A stretch of DNA of 64,000 nucleotides from Flavobacteriia bacterium (GCA_947450325.1 CANFUT010000003.1:1-64000); one strand, 5' to 3'. Numbered from the stretch's first letter, positions 8,697 to 18,269 are shown. The notes: generated by a model from the sequence alone, not told the origin. Translations and numbers: made by a program.

Positions 8697-9794
8697 ATGA
8701 AGAATAGCAGCTTACAAACTGAAGTTGACGCTTCGTACTTATATTTAAAATTAGCTGAAAATGAATCTGATGAAGTTTTATCAGGCGTTTTTATGCAAAT
8801 GAGTGAAATAGAAAAAAGTCATGCGGTTGCTTTCGCTGCTAAAATGAATCTGACTTTTGATGAAATTTCCAAACCGTCTTGGCGCGCCAAAGTTTTGAAT
8901 CGAATTGGAAAAACTTTTGGTTACGATTATGTATTAGGTGCTTTGATGGATACTGAAAAGCAATTGGCAACTGCTGTAATTCAACACAAAAACAAAGCTA
9001 GTATTCCTATTTCTGGAAACGAAGATTCGCACGTTAAAATCTTGAAATCCATTTTGGAAAATGAAACAAGGGTTTCTGGACCACAATTGGCGAGATTTGA
9101 AAAACGACATAGATCAGTCGGTGGAAATGCGATTCGTGCCGCCGTTTTGGGCGGAAATGATGGACTTGTATCGAATTTCAGTTTGGTGATGGGAATTGCT
9201 GGTGCGACTCAAGGTCAAGCTGGCGTTTTAGTTGCTGGATTGGCTGGATTGTTGGCTGGCGCTTTGTCAATGGCTTTGGGCGAATGGATTTCGGTGAAAA
9301 GTTCGCAAGAATTGTACGAAAATCAAATGGCTTTGGAAATGGATGAATTGGAAACCAATCCTGAAGGCGAACGAAAAGAATTAAAGTTAATTTATTTGGC
9401 AAAAGGTATTCCCGATGAACAAGCGGAAGCGATAGTCGAAGAATTGATGAAAGATAAATTCAAAGCACATGACGTTTTGGTCAAAGAAGAATTGGGAATT
9501 AATGCTGAAGAATTAAAAGGTTCAGCGATTGAAGCGGCACTTTCATCTTTTGTTTTATTCGGTATTGGCGCTGTAATTCCGGTTTTGCCTTTCATGTTCA
9601 CAAACGGAATGCAGGCAATCGTTTTGAGTACGATTTTCAGTGCGATTGGTTTATTTTTGATTGGAGCAGCAATCACAATTTTCACTGGAAAAAATGTTTG
9701 GTATTCAGGTTTTCGTCAGGTGTTTTTTGGTTTAGCAGCTGCAGCGGTTACTTTTGGAATTGGAAAATTGATTGGGGTAGAATTGGCAGGATAG
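8697..9794 (+). CDS. Ferritin-like/VIT membrane iron transporter (MbfA type)
   Basis: A fusion of a ferritin-like (rubrerythrin-type) domain and a VIT1/CCC1 transporter domain. Residues 1-125 hold a helical domain with two ExxH motifs (E39-H42 and E109-H112), consistent with a di-iron site. From about residue 140 the VIT signature appears ('VLGGNDGLVSNFSLVMGIAGA'), followed by about five membrane segments and a long charged helical stretch (about 210-285). The architecture matches MbfA, a membrane-bound ferritin that exports iron in alpha-proteobacteria. Iron or manganese efflux is inferred from the family. It follows the di-haem lipoprotein with an 11-nt gap. Confidence 0.9.
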   Translation: MKNSSLQTEVDASYLYLKLAENESDEVLSGVFMQMSEIEKSHAVAFAAKMNLTFDEISKPSWRAKVLNRIGKTFGYDYVLGALMDTEKQLATAVIQHKNKASIPISGNEDSHVKILKSILENETRVSGPQLARFEKRHRSVGGNAIRAAVLGGNDGLVSNFSLVMGIAGATQGQAGVLVAGLAGLLAGALSMALGEWISVKSSQELYENQMALEMDELETNPEGERKELKLIYLAKGIPDEQAEAIVEELMKDKFKAHDVLVKEELGINAEELKGSAIEAALSSFVLFGIGAVIPVLPFMFTNGMQAIVLSTIFSAIGLFLIGAAITIFTGKNVWYSGFRQVFFGLAAAAVTFGIGKLIGVELAG

Positions 9795-9825
9795 AAACGA
9801 TTAAATTCCTATCCCATACAAATCA

Positions 9826-10755
9826 TTATTTTTTATTCTTAATATTCTCCAATTGTGTCATCGACATCATTTGTTGCATCGTTTTGTCCATTCCTTCGAT
9901 GCTTCCGTCTAAGAAAATCACATTTCCTTTTCCTTGTTCAGCGAAGTTTTTAATCGCTTCTGTCCACATACTGAATAAAATCAACGATGTATCTAAATTG
10001 GATTCTTGCATTTGTTTGGCAGCTTCCGCCATTCCTCGTGCAACTTCTTCTCTAAATAAAGCAATTCCTTGTCCGCGCATTTGAGCCGCCTCTTTTTCCG
10101 CAGTAGCAGAGATTTTAATAAAATTTCCTTCCGCTTCAGCCGCTTTTGTTCTGGTGATTAATAAAGCTTGACCTTCATTTTCGGCAGCAGCTTTCAAGTT
10201 GTTACTCGCCACTACTTTCGCCATCGAACGCATCACTTCTTCGTCAAAGGTGATGTCGTTTAATTGTAAGTCAATCAAATGATAACCCCATTCTTCCAAC
10301 ATCATGTCTAATTGTTCCTTGACAGCTTCTACGATGTCACGGCGCAAAGACAATACTTCAGATTGCTTTTTCGTCGCTACGAAAGCTCTTACAGAACCTT
10401 CAATTGAACGAACCAAAGCTGACATCAAGTTTCTGTCATCCACAAACTTAAATGCGACATTTTTGATAGATTCTTCATTTTGGTTGACAACTGCATACAA
10501 TAACATGGCAGTGAAATTCACATTGGCTTGATCAATAGTAACCGCCTGAAAACCTAGTTCAACACTTCGGTTTTGAATTGAAATTTTCTTGTAAACTTTT
10601 TCAATTAATGGAATTCTCACACTCAAACCTGGCGTTAAAATTCTTTTGTATTTTCCGAAAACGGTAATTACAGCTACAGTTCCTTGTTGAACAGTAACCA
10701 CTGAAAGCACAATCAATAAAACTGCAACAATCAAAAAAGGCACATAAATTGGCAT
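9826..10755 (-). CDS. SPFH (band 7/stomatin) domain membrane protein
   Basis: A 309-residue slipin/stomatin-like protein. It has one N-terminal membrane segment (about residues 4-24), then the SPFH domain beginning 'QQGTVAVITVFGKYKRILTPGLSVRIPLIEKV', and an Ala/Glu-rich helical coiled-coil tail (about 190-265). Such proteins form oligomeric rings on the membrane and act as scaffolds for proteases or lipid domains. The partner NfeD gene often found next to slipins is absent here. Function beyond family is inference. Confidence 0.9.
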   Translation of the reverse strand: MPIYVPFLIVAVLLIVLSVVTVQQGTVAVITVFGKYKRILTPGLSVRIPLIEKVYKKISIQNRSVELGFQAVTIDQANVNFTAMLLYAVVNQNEESIKNVAFKFVDDRNLMSALVRSIEGSVRAFVATKKQSEVLSLRRDIVEAVKEQLDMMLEEWGYHLIDLQLNDITFDEEVMRSMAKVVASNNLKAAAENEGQALLITRTKAAEAEGNFIKISATAEKEAAQMRGQGIALFREEVARGMAEAAKQMQESNLDTSLILFSMWTEAIKNFAEQGKGNVIFLDGSIEGMDKTMQQMMSMTQLENIKNKK

Positions 10756-10813
10756 AAAATTGAATTTTAGATTTGAGTAAATGTAAGAAATAATTAGTGA
10801 AATATGAAACTAA

Positions 10814-12007
10814 TTAAATTTCTCTCGTTTCCCTAATTGCCTGTAAAATAATATTTCCTGCTTTGCGAATTTCGTTTTCGGTAATATTCAAAGGCGGCGA
10901 AAGTCTGAAACTATAAGGATGAGATAAAAACCAAAAACTGATGAGTCCTAATTCCAAACATCTTTTGACCACTTTTTCTACGCGCTCAAAGGATTTCATG
11001 TCGAAAGCGAACATCATTCCAATTCGACGAATTTCAATAATTTCAGGATCTACTTTCAGCATATCGACTAAAAGTTGTCCTTTTCTTTCAACTTCTTCAA
11101 AATCAATTTCAGTTTGCATCACTTCTAAAAATGCATTTGCTGCTGCCGTAACGACTGGATGTCCACCAAAAGTGGTGATGTGTCCCAACATGGGATTGTA
11201 AGTGAATTCGTATAAATTTTCTTTCGAAGATACCAGCGCACCAATTGGCAAACCGCCGCCCAATGCTTTTCCAAGCGTTAAAATATCTGGAATCACTCCA
11301 CTGTGCTCAAATGCAAACATTTTACCTGCGCGTCCCATGCCGCATTGAATTTCATCAAAAATCAATAGCGCGCCAACTTCATTGCATCTTTCACGCAAAG
11401 CGTTTAAAAATTCAGGATTTGAAACGCGAACACCAGCATCGCCTTGAACTGTTTCTAAAATTACTCCAGCTGTTTTCGTAGTAATTTGTTCTAAATCAGA
11501 AAATTCATTGTGTTTGATAAACCTGACATCAGGCAATAATGGGCGATAAGCAATTTTTTTAGTTTCATTTCCGGAAACGCTGAGCGAACCATGCGTGCTT
11601 CCGTGATAGGATCCTCGGAATGAAACGATTTCAGTTCTGCCAGTGATTCGTTTAGCCAATTTCAAAGCGGCTTCATTGGCTTCAGTTCCAGAATTTACAG
11701 GATAAACACAATTCAAAGAATCGGGGAGAAGGGAAGTTAAGTTTTGAGCAAAGGTAATATTTGAATCTTGGATAAATTCGCCATAAACCATGACGTGTAA
11801 ATATTTATCCACTTGATTTTTAATTGCTTCAACAACCTTTGGATGGCGATTTCCGATATTGTTTACTGCAACACCAGCAATCATATCCATGTAGGCTTTG
11901 CCATTTTTGTCGTAAATGTAAATTCCCTCAGCGCTTTCAACTTCAATTAAATATGGAAATTGATTCGTTTGCCCCAGTTTATTTAAAAACAATTCTTCGT
12001 TGCTCAT
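10814..12007 (-). CDS. Class III aminotransferase (acetylornithine/aspartate aminotransferase family)
   Basis: A 397-residue PLP enzyme of fold type I, class III. Recognisable sites are 'NSGTEANEAALKLA' (phosphate-binding), 'FRGSYHGSTHGSLS', 'LIFDEIQCGMGR' (Asp binding the PLP pyridine nitrogen) and the Schiff-base lysine in 'LTLGKALGGGLPIGA'. Bacteroidota relatives are usually annotated only as aspartate aminotransferase family. Substrate cannot be fixed from sequence; acetylornithine, ornithine or 4-aminobutyrate type activities are possible. It is downstream of the transketolase cluster but separated from it by a terminator. Confidence 0.9.
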   Translation of the reverse strand: MSNEELFLNKLGQTNQFPYLIEVESAEGIYIYDKNGKAYMDMIAGVAVNNIGNRHPKVVEAIKNQVDKYLHVMVYGEFIQDSNITFAQNLTSLLPDSLNCVYPVNSGTEANEAALKLAKRITGRTEIVSFRGSYHGSTHGSLSVSGNETKKIAYRPLLPDVRFIKHNEFSDLEQITTKTAGVILETVQGDAGVRVSNPEFLNALRERCNEVGALLIFDEIQCGMGRAGKMFAFEHSGVIPDILTLGKALGGGLPIGALVSSKENLYEFTYNPMLGHITTFGGHPVVTAAANAFLEVMQTEIDFEEVERKGQLLVDMLKVDPEIIEIRRIGMMFAFDMKSFERVEKVVKRCLELGLISFWFLSHPYSFRLSPPLNITENEIRKAGNIILQAIRETREI

Positions 12008-12028
12008 CGAAACAAGATTAAATAAAAA

Positions 12029-12054
12029 CAGGAATCCGAAAAATCAGATTCCTG
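12029..12054 (-). terminator. Terminator of the transketolase/vWA cluster
   Basis: CAGGAATC and GATTCCTG arms form a perfect 8-bp stem around a 10-nt loop. The minus-strand run TTTTTATTT follows. It closes the tktN-vWA-tktC unit before the aminotransferase gene. Confidence 0.8.
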
Positions 12055-12056
12055 CT

Positions 12057-12064
12057 CAAATATA
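12057..12064 (-). promoter_or_regulatory. Possible -7 box abutting a terminator
   Basis: The minus strand reads TATATTTG, an exact -7 match, only 2 nt before the terminator hairpin. If used, the aminotransferase mRNA would start at or in the hairpin. It could also be chance. Confidence 0.35.
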
Positions 12065-12069
12065 AGTTA

Positions 12070-13023
12070 TTATTTACGGCTAATCGCTTTCAAAGCTGCT
12101 TCAACTACATTGTCTGTGTCGATGCCATATTTAGTCATTAATTCCATTGGATTTCCGCTTTCACCGAAAGTATCATTGACACCAACAAATTCTTGTGGTA
12201 CCAACAAATTTCTCGTCAAAACTTGTGCTACTGAATCTCCCAAACCACCATTGATCATGTGCTCTTCAGCAGTTACAACGCATTTTGTTTTTGAAACTGA
12301 TTTCAAAATTGCAGCTGCATCCAAAGGTTTGATGGTGTGCATATTGATTAATTCCACGGAAATTCCTTGTGCTTCCAATTTTTTAGCTGCTTCAATCGAT
12401 TTCCAAACCATGTGTCCGCAAGCAATGATTGTAACGTCTGTACCTTCGATTAAAATATCTGCTTTTCCAATTACAAATTCAGCATCAGGTTTGATGAAAA
12501 TTGGCATTACAGGACGACCAAATCTCAAATAAACTGGTCCTACATGTTCAGCAATCGCAATCGTTGCTTGTTTTGTTTGATTGAAGTCGCAAGGAACAAC
12601 AACTGTCATGTTTGGCAACATTTTCATCATTCCAATGTCTTCCAAAACCTGGTGTGTTGCACCATCTTCACCCAAAGTCAATCCAGCGTGAGAAGCACAG
12701 ATTTTTACATTTTTGTTAGAATAAGCAACAGATTGACGAATTTGATCATACACTCTTCCAGTTGAAAAAATCGCAAATGTTCCAGTAAAAGGAATTTTTC
12801 CTCCAATGGTCATTCCTGCAGCAATTCCAATCATATTTGCTTCCGCAATACCAGTTTGAAAAAAGCGATCTGGATTTTCTTTTTTGAAAGCATCCATTTT
12901 CAAAGAGCCAATTAAATCAGCACAAAGTCCAACAACATTTGGATTTTTTTGACCTAGTTCTTGTAATCCTTCTCCAAATCCTGAACGGGTATCTTTGTTC
13001 CCGAAAATTTCAAATTCAATCAT
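12070..13023 (-). CDS. Transketolase, C-terminal subunit
   Basis: The C-terminal half (317 residues) of a split transketolase. It carries the pyrimidine-binding domain ('[23 protein letters not shown]', '[16 protein letters not shown]') and the C-terminal domain. With the N-terminal subunit it would form the thiamine-diphosphate enzyme of the non-oxidative pentose phosphate pathway. The partner gene is upstream on the same strand but separated by the vWA gene. It starts 10 nt after the vWA stop, so the two are almost certainly cotranscribed. Confidence 0.95.
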   Translation of the reverse strand: MIEFEIFGNKDTRSGFGEGLQELGQKNPNVVGLCADLIGSLKMDAFKKENPDRFFQTGIAEANMIGIAAGMTIGGKIPFTGTFAIFSTGRVYDQIRQSVAYSNKNVKICASHAGLTLGEDGATHQVLEDIGMMKMLPNMTVVVPCDFNQTKQATIAIAEHVGPVYLRFGRPVMPIFIKPDAEFVIGKADILIEGTDVTIIACGHMVWKSIEAAKKLEAQGISVELINMHTIKPLDAAAILKSVSKTKCVVTAEEHMINGGLGDSVAQVLTRNLLVPQEFVGVNDTFGESGNPMELMTKYGIDTDNVVEAALKAISRK

Positions 13024-13033
13024 TTTTTTTAAG

Positions 13034-14386
13034 TTATAAATTCAACGAATATGTTTTGTTTGAATAAATTTTAAATTCTTTTTCAAATGTAAATGCAGTT
13101 GATTTCAATTGTTTTTGTCTGTAAACAACCTTGTAATTTCCTGCCTGTAAATTCCAATTTCCTGACGTAGTTGTGGGATCCAAGTTGCAAACCCATTCCC
13201 AAACTCCAGCGGCGTTTAAAACGAAAATTTGCGCTGCCATTGGAGCTGCCAATTTGTAGTTCAAAGTTCCCGGTGCTGGAACGTCAATCGTGGTTGTTGC
13301 ACTTTGCGTAACATCAATTGTTGTATAGATTCTTGGAAGTGTAAGTATTTCTACGTCATATTTTCCAACGATGTATTTATCTGAAATATTCGCTTGTTGC
13401 ACATTCAATGTGACAGGTTTTCCTGTTTGCATGATGCGTGATTCGACTGTAAAACCTCGAGTTGCATTCAGCAATCGCACTTTGATGTATCCTTGTGGCG
13501 CATCGACTACAATGGTGTTGTGGATGTTTTTTTGAATCGTGATATTCTTTTTTTCAACCTTTGGAATCGTGTTGACAACCAAATCATATTTGAAATTAGG
13601 GTCGATTAACAAGGTGTCAGGATTTCCTAATTTGTTCAATGTGTGAACCATTGTGTACTTGATATTTTTGGTTCCAGCATGATACAAAAACATCGTAACG
13701 TCAGTTTCAACAGGTTTTCCATTGATGTCATTCAAATTGATTTGCGTCGTGCAGTTTACCAACGTTTTGGTAACGATACTTGTCAAAACATTTTTAAAAG
13801 CAGATTTTGTTTCTGCTTCTGCATATTCGCCGATGCATTTGAATTTTTCCAAATAAGATAAATCCAAACCAAGGCCAATCACGAACGGTGTTACATTTAT
13901 TTCTTTGTCTTTCAGTTTTTTAGCAATTACGCAAGGGTCATTGTCACAAGCTTCCAAACCATCAGTTATCAAAATGATGATATTTCTAGAATTCATGTCC
14001 GGAAAATCTTCTGCTGCTGCTTCCAACGAACGTGCGATTGGCGTTGTTCCTTTCGCATAAATGGATGCCAATTTACTTTTTACAGCGCTGTAATTGTTTT
14101 TGGCAAAAGGAACTTCCAATTTTGTATCAGAACAATCTTGGTAAGTTGCTGTGATGGGCGATTGATGTCCATAAACACGCAATGCTATTTCTAGATTTGG
14201 TGTTCCAACCAAACTATCAACCGTTTTTGAAAGCAATTCTTTCGCAGCCTCAATTCTTGATTGATCGCCCCATTTTGCATTCATACTGTTTGATGCGTCT
14301 AGAATAAAAAGTATTCTAGTCAATCTTTCCTGACTCCAAGAAGAAGCAGAAATCAAAAGTATCAATATGAAAAACAGTTTTTTCAA
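13034..14386 (-). CDS. Secreted von Willebrand factor A domain protein
   Basis: A 450-residue protein with a signal peptide (about residues 1-18) starting at a TTG codon; no in-frame ATG lies nearby upstream, and the signal peptide begins right after the TTG. Residues ~22-200 form a vWA domain with a complete MIDAS: DxSxS in 'DASNSMN', the Thr in 'KGTTPIARS' and the Asp in '[10 protein letters not shown]'. The C-terminal half is beta-rich and resembles Ig-like or carboxypeptidase-regulatory modules. It is probably periplasmic or surface exposed and metal dependent in binding. It lies between the two transketolase halves. Confidence 0.85.
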   Translation of the reverse strand: MKKLFFILILLISASSWSQERLTRILFILDASNSMNAKWGDQSRIEAAKELLSKTVDSLVGTPNLEIALRVYGHQSPITATYQDCSDTKLEVPFAKNNYSAVKSKLASIYAKGTTPIARSLEAAAEDFPDMNSRNIIILITDGLEACDNDPCVIAKKLKDKEINVTPFVIGLGLDLSYLEKFKCIGEYAEAETKSAFKNVLTSIVTKTLVNCTTQINLNDINGKPVETDVTMFLYHAGTKNIKYTMVHTLNKLGNPDTLLIDPNFKYDLVVNTIPKVEKKNITIQKNIHNTIVVDAPQGYIKVRLLNATRGFTVESRIMQTGKPVTLNVQQANISDKYIVGKYDVEILTLPRIYTTIDVTQSATTTIDVPAPGTLNYKLAAPMAAQIFVLNAAGVWEWVCNLDPTTTSGNWNLQAGNYKVVYRQKQLKSTAFTFEKEFKIYSNKTYSLNL

Positions 14387-14466
14387 TCTATTTATATTGG
14401 TTTGAATGTACTTGTAACGACTAATTATCTGAAAGATACATGAATCGTTCCAAAAAAATCATTCGC

Positions 14467-15309
14467 TTAATAATCGCCTAAAGTTTCAGTCAATTGACCC
14501 AATGCATTTTCCAACTGCTCAGGATTTGGTGCAACACCATGCCATTTGTGACTTCCGATCATGAAATCAACACCTTGACCCATTTCCGTTTTCATGATAA
14601 TGACAATTGGTTTTTTATTTCCTGTCATTGAAATCGCTTTGCGAAGTGTAGCTTTCAATTCGTCAATGTTGTGTCCATCCATTTCCAAAACTTCCCAGCC
14701 AAAAGCGGTGAATTTCGCATGCAGATTTCCCAAAGAAAGCACATCGTCAACGTCACCGTCAATTTGTCTTCCGTTGTAATCAATGGTTGCAATCAAATTA
14801 TCCACTTTGTTAGCTGCTGCATACATCAACGCTTCCCAAATTTGACCTTCTTGCAATTCACCATCTCCGTGAAGTGTGAAAACCAAAGATTTATCGTTGT
14901 TCAATTTTTTTGCATTTGCTGTTCCAACTGCTACAGAAAGTCCTTGACCCAAAGATCCAGAAGCCATTCTGATTCCTGGCAATTTTTTGTCCGTACTTGG
15001 ATGTCCTTGTAAACGAGAACCTAATTTTCTAAAAGTTCCCAATTCGCTCGCTGGAAAATAACCACTTCGAGCCAAAACACTATACCAAACTGGAGAAATA
15101 TGTCCGTTCGACAAAAAGAAAATGTCTTCATTCAATCCATTCATTGAAAAATTGGAAGCATTGTGATTCATGATGTCAAAATACAAGACTGTTAAGAAAT
15201 CAGCACAACCTAAAGAACCACCTGGGTGACCTGAATTTACAGCTGAAACCATTCTTAAAATGTCTCTTCTTACTTGTGAAGCAATTTTTTCTAATTCTAA
15301 AGTCTCCAT
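14467..15309 (-). CDS. Transketolase, N-terminal subunit
   Basis: The N-terminal, ThDP diphosphate-binding half (280 residues) of a split transketolase. Motifs are 'SGHPGGSLGCADFL' and the ThDP motif starting 'GDGELQEGQIWEA' and ending with 'IDYNGRQ'. Two-subunit transketolases are well known in bacteria and archaea. It begins the cluster tktN-vWA-tktC and has its own -7 box. The 80-nt gap after it shows no strong terminator, so readthrough into the vWA gene is likely. Confidence 0.95.
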   Translation of the reverse strand: METLELEKIASQVRRDILRMVSAVNSGHPGGSLGCADFLTVLYFDIMNHNASNFSMNGLNEDIFFLSNGHISPVWYSVLARSGYFPASELGTFRKLGSRLQGHPSTDKKLPGIRMASGSLGQGLSVAVGTANAKKLNNDKSLVFTLHGDGELQEGQIWEALMYAAANKVDNLIATIDYNGRQIDGDVDDVLSLGNLHAKFTAFGWEVLEMDGHNIDELKATLRKAISMTGNKKPIVIIMKTEMGQGVDFMIGSHKWHGVAPNPEQLENALGQLTETLGDY

Positions 15310-15334
15310 ATTTTGATTTATCGATTTTCTGCTA

Positions 15335-15342
15335 CAAAATTA
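15335..15342 (-). promoter_or_regulatory. -7 box of the transketolase cluster
   Basis: The minus strand reads TAATTTTG, an exact TAnnTTTG match about 25 nt before the tktN ATG. A -33 element is not clear. Confidence 0.55.
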
Positions 15343-15556
15343 GCTTTTTTAAATCGTTTTAAAATGACAATTTCGACCTATATTATTGAATGGCTGAGAT
15401 ATCAACAATTTTCTTTCTATTTGTTTTTTTTGAAAATCATACAACTTTAGGTTTTATAGATATTTAGCTGTTTTATAAAGTGTATTCTATGTTGAAAAAA
15501 AAAGAGTTTCCTTTTCCATTTTAGGGTTGATTAACATGAATTATAATTTTCACTAT

Positions 15557-15585
15557 TTTGATATCTACTTAAAAATGTACTTTTG
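15557..15585 (+). promoter_or_regulatory. Promoter of the GAPDH gene
   Basis: TTTG at 15557-15560 and TACTTTTG at 15578-15585 are separated by 17 nt, close to the Bacteroidota spacing of about 19. The leader to the ATG is about 28 nt. Confidence 0.7.
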
Positions 15586-15617
15586 GGAAAAATAAGAACA
15601 CAAAGAAATTTCAACAG

Positions 15618-16616
15618 ATGACAAATTCAATAAAGACAATTGGCGTAAACGGTTTTGGTAGAATTGGCAGATATTTTACAAAGTTGAGTTTGCAACAGCC
15701 AAATTTGAATGTGGCGGTCGTAAATGACTTAGCTCCAATTGAAACTTTGGCACATTTGTTCAAATATGACAGTGTTCATGGCGGATTGAAAGAAAACTTT
15801 ACCATTTCAGGAAATGCTTTGGTTTTCGAATCTGGAAAGAAAATTGTTTTTACCCAAGAAAAAGATCCTGCAAATATTCCTTGGTCTGAATACGGCGTTG
15901 AATATGTGTTGGAATCAACAGGACTTTTTTTAACCAAAGAAAAAGCCTCGGCGCATTTAAAAGGAAGCGTGAAAAAAGTTATTCTTTCTGCTCCAGCGCA
16001 AGATGAAACGAAAACCATTGTACTTGGTGTGAATGATTCAATCATTGATTCGAATGATTTGATTATTTCAAACGCTTCATGTACCACCAATTCTGCCGCT
16101 CCTTTGGTGCAAGTTTTGATGCAGTTGGCAGAAATAGAAAGTGCCTATATTACAACTATTCACAGTTACACAACTGATCAACGTTTACATGATTCGCCAC
16201 ACAAAGATTTGCGTCGTGCTCGCGCTGCTGCTTTGTCAATTGTGCCAACTTCAACCGGCGCGGCCAAAGCGTTGACCAAGATTTTCCCTGAGTTGGAAGG
16301 CAAAATGGGCGGTTGCGGAATGCGCGTTCCCGTGCCAGATGGAAGTTTGACAGATTTAACAATGATTGTTAGAAATCCGCCGAGTGTTGAACAAATCAAT
16401 GCTGCATTTTTGGAAGCTTCAAAAACCAATTTGAAAGGAATTTTGAGTTATACAGAAGATCCGATTGTTTCTATCGATATCGTTGGAAACACACACAGTG
16501 TTATTTTCGACAGTCTTTTGACTAGCGTGATTGGAAACATGGTCAAAGTCGTGGGTTGGTACGACAATGAAGCTGGATATTCAAATCGACTGATTGATTT
16601 GATTCAAAAAATCTAA
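15618..16616 (+). CDS. gap: Glyceraldehyde-3-phosphate dehydrogenase
   Basis: NAD-dependent GAPDH of glycolysis and gluconeogenesis, 332 residues. The Rossmann start 'GVNGFGRIGRYF', the NAD-selective Asp in 'VVNDL', and the active-site cysteine C155 in 'SNASCTTN' are all present, along with the late 'WYDNEAGYSNR' motif. It is divergent from the transketolase cluster, placing central carbon genes side by side. Whether the genome has a second GAPDH cannot be seen. Confidence 0.96.
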   Translation: MTNSIKTIGVNGFGRIGRYFTKLSLQQPNLNVAVVNDLAPIETLAHLFKYDSVHGGLKENFTISGNALVFESGKKIVFTQEKDPANIPWSEYGVEYVLESTGLFLTKEKASAHLKGSVKKVILSAPAQDETKTIVLGVNDSIIDSNDLIISNASCTTNSAAPLVQVLMQLAEIESAYITTIHSYTTDQRLHDSPHKDLRRARAAALSIVPTSTGAAKALTKIFPELEGKMGGCGMRVPVPDGSLTDLTMIVRNPPSVEQINAAFLEASKTNLKGILSYTEDPIVSIDIVGNTHSVIFDSLLTSVIGNMVKVVGWYDNEAGYSNRLIDLIQKI

Positions 16617-16630
16617 TCTTTTAATCTTCC

Positions 16631-18124
16631 TTATTCTTGAACGTGAATCCAAGCTTTGTCTAAATTATCCATCGCTTGATTTGCTTCTGCTCTCGTTGAG
16701 AATGAACCAATACTTACCAAAGAAATCCCTCCTTTCATAACAATTGTAGCGTTTGCGCCTTGTTTTTGCACAAATCTCTCTGCGTTTGATGAAACTGTAA
16801 ATGCACCAACGATTACATGGTATTTTCCGCCGCTTGTATTTTGAATTGGAGTTGGTTGAACTTTCTCAACAACTTTCTTTTTAACTGGCGTTTCAATTGG
16901 CGTAACCGGAATTACTTCTTCTGGTATTTCTTCTTGAATTTCCTCGTCAACAGGTAAGTCAGAATTGCTCTCAGAATTAATTCTTTCATCTTCTGCAGCT
17001 TCTAATTCTTCCGCTGAATTGTTTATAATATCAATCGTATCGGAATTAATTTGTTTTTGCTCTTTTACTTCAGTATTATCTATAAAAGGAATGTATTTTT
17101 TCACTTGGTCGTAAAACATAAAAGTCAAAATTCCACCAGTAAAACCTAGACCTAAAAGCACAATCAAAATCCAAAAGAATGCGCCTTTTTTCTTTTTTTC
17201 TTTAACTACTTTCTCTTTTTTAGGTTTAACTTCTTTCGCTTTCTCGTTTACTTTCGATTCTACTTTTGCTTCAGTCTTTATTTCTTCCTTTGGTTCAGGC
17301 TTAACTTGTTTTTTCGTTTCAGTTTTAACTTGTTCCTTAGGCGATTTGTTTTGAGTGATGCTTGCTTTTATTTCTTTACTTACCAAAGAACTTCTTTTAG
17401 GTACATAAGAATTTTCAACTTGCACTTTATCTTCTTGTTGCGATCTTGAAGCAATTGGGTCGGGAGTAGCAGTTGCTGGAACATCTAAGAATTCGATTGT
17501 CGGTTCTTCCTTTTTAATTTCTTCTGGTTTGCTTTCTTCAATTGGTGTTTCAAAAGTGTTTATTTCGTTTACTTCAATTTCTGGTGTCACGCTTTCTGTT
17601 TGAACTTCTTCAACAGCCGTTGATGCTAAAATTTCATCAAGCGATTTGACTGCTGGTTCTTCGGTTTTGGTTTCTATTATTTCAACAGGTTCAACCGATT
17701 TTTCTTTCTGAACTTCCTCGATTGATTCATTTTTAGGTGAATCATCTCTATCAGGAACTTCGACTTCAATGATTTTTATTTGGTCTTCAGTTTCTTCTTC
17801 TTGATCTTCGTAAACCGCATAATCTTCAAAGAAAACTTCATCGTTTTTTTTGAAAAAATGGCCTAATTTTCCTAAATTGAAAACCAATCCACTATTAATT
17901 TTCTCTTTAATTTGTTCGACAAAATCTTTTACTTTCGCTCTGGCGTCAGCTTCAGAAATACTTTCTTTTTCAGCAACGTATTTAGCCAATTTTCCATCAT
18001 CATAATTCAAATAGGACAAAAACATCATTTCACCAGTTTTTATACTTGTAACAGTTAACGCACCTAATTTTGGTAAAATTATCGTGTTTTCTTCCAATAA
18101 AACCTGTTTGATATAATTGTCCAT
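16631..18124 (-). CDS. HU-CCDC81 / transmembrane / SPOR domain protein
   Basis: A 497-residue protein with a three-part layout. Residues ~1-100 form the paired HU-like CCDC81 domains known from Bacteroidota ('LLEENTIILPKLGAL', 'INSGLVFNLGKLG'). Residues ~105-313 are a long, disordered, Glu/Lys/Pro-rich linker that becomes strongly basic just before the membrane. One membrane segment lies at ~315-337. The C-terminal ~75 residues form a SPOR domain ('YHVIVGAFTVSSNAERFVQ'), which binds denuded peptidoglycan at division sites. The N-terminus should be cytoplasmic and SPOR periplasmic. A link between the cytoplasmic face and the septal wall is inferred. Confidence 0.88.
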   Translation of the reverse strand: MDNYIKQVLLEENTIILPKLGALTVTSIKTGEMMFLSYLNYDDGKLAKYVAEKESISEADARAKVKDFVEQIKEKINSGLVFNLGKLGHFFKKNDEVFFEDYAVYEDQEEETEDQIKIIEVEVPDRDDSPKNESIEEVQKEKSVEPVEIIETKTEEPAVKSLDEILASTAVEEVQTESVTPEIEVNEINTFETPIEESKPEEIKKEEPTIEFLDVPATATPDPIASRSQQEDKVQVENSYVPKRSSLVSKEIKASITQNKSPKEQVKTETKKQVKPEPKEEIKTEAKVESKVNEKAKEVKPKKEKVVKEKKKKGAFFWILIVLLGLGFTGGILTFMFYDQVKKYIPFIDNTEVKEQKQINSDTIDIINNSAEELEAAEDERINSESNSDLPVDEEIQEEIPEEVIPVTPIETPVKKKVVEKVQPTPIQNTSGGKYHVIVGAFTVSSNAERFVQKQGANATIVMKGGISLVSIGSFSTRAEANQAMDNLDKAWIHVQE

Positions 18125-18228
18125 GATTCAAATTTTGCCATGAAAATACAATTTATTTTTGAATTGAAAGGTGTTAAAATAAAACGCGTAATTTTCAGTT
18201 ACAATCTAAGTTCATTTCAAGATTTACT

Positions 18229-18236
18229 TACTTTTG
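18229..18236 (+). promoter_or_regulatory. -7 box upstream of the ABC ATPase
   Basis: TACTTTTG matches TAnnTTTG exactly, with a leader of about 30 nt to the ATG. No clear -33 element. Confidence 0.5.
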
Positions 18237-18269
18237 ATAAATCAATCTTGAATCTCAAAAAAATCGTGC

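Larger units (their letters stand above)
15310..15617. other. 308-nt divergent promoter region (tktN / GAPDH)
   Basis: No gene is seen here. The region holds a -7 box for each flanking gene and AT-rich sequence with poly-T and poly-A runs. No riboswitch-like structure was recognised. Confidence 0.7.
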
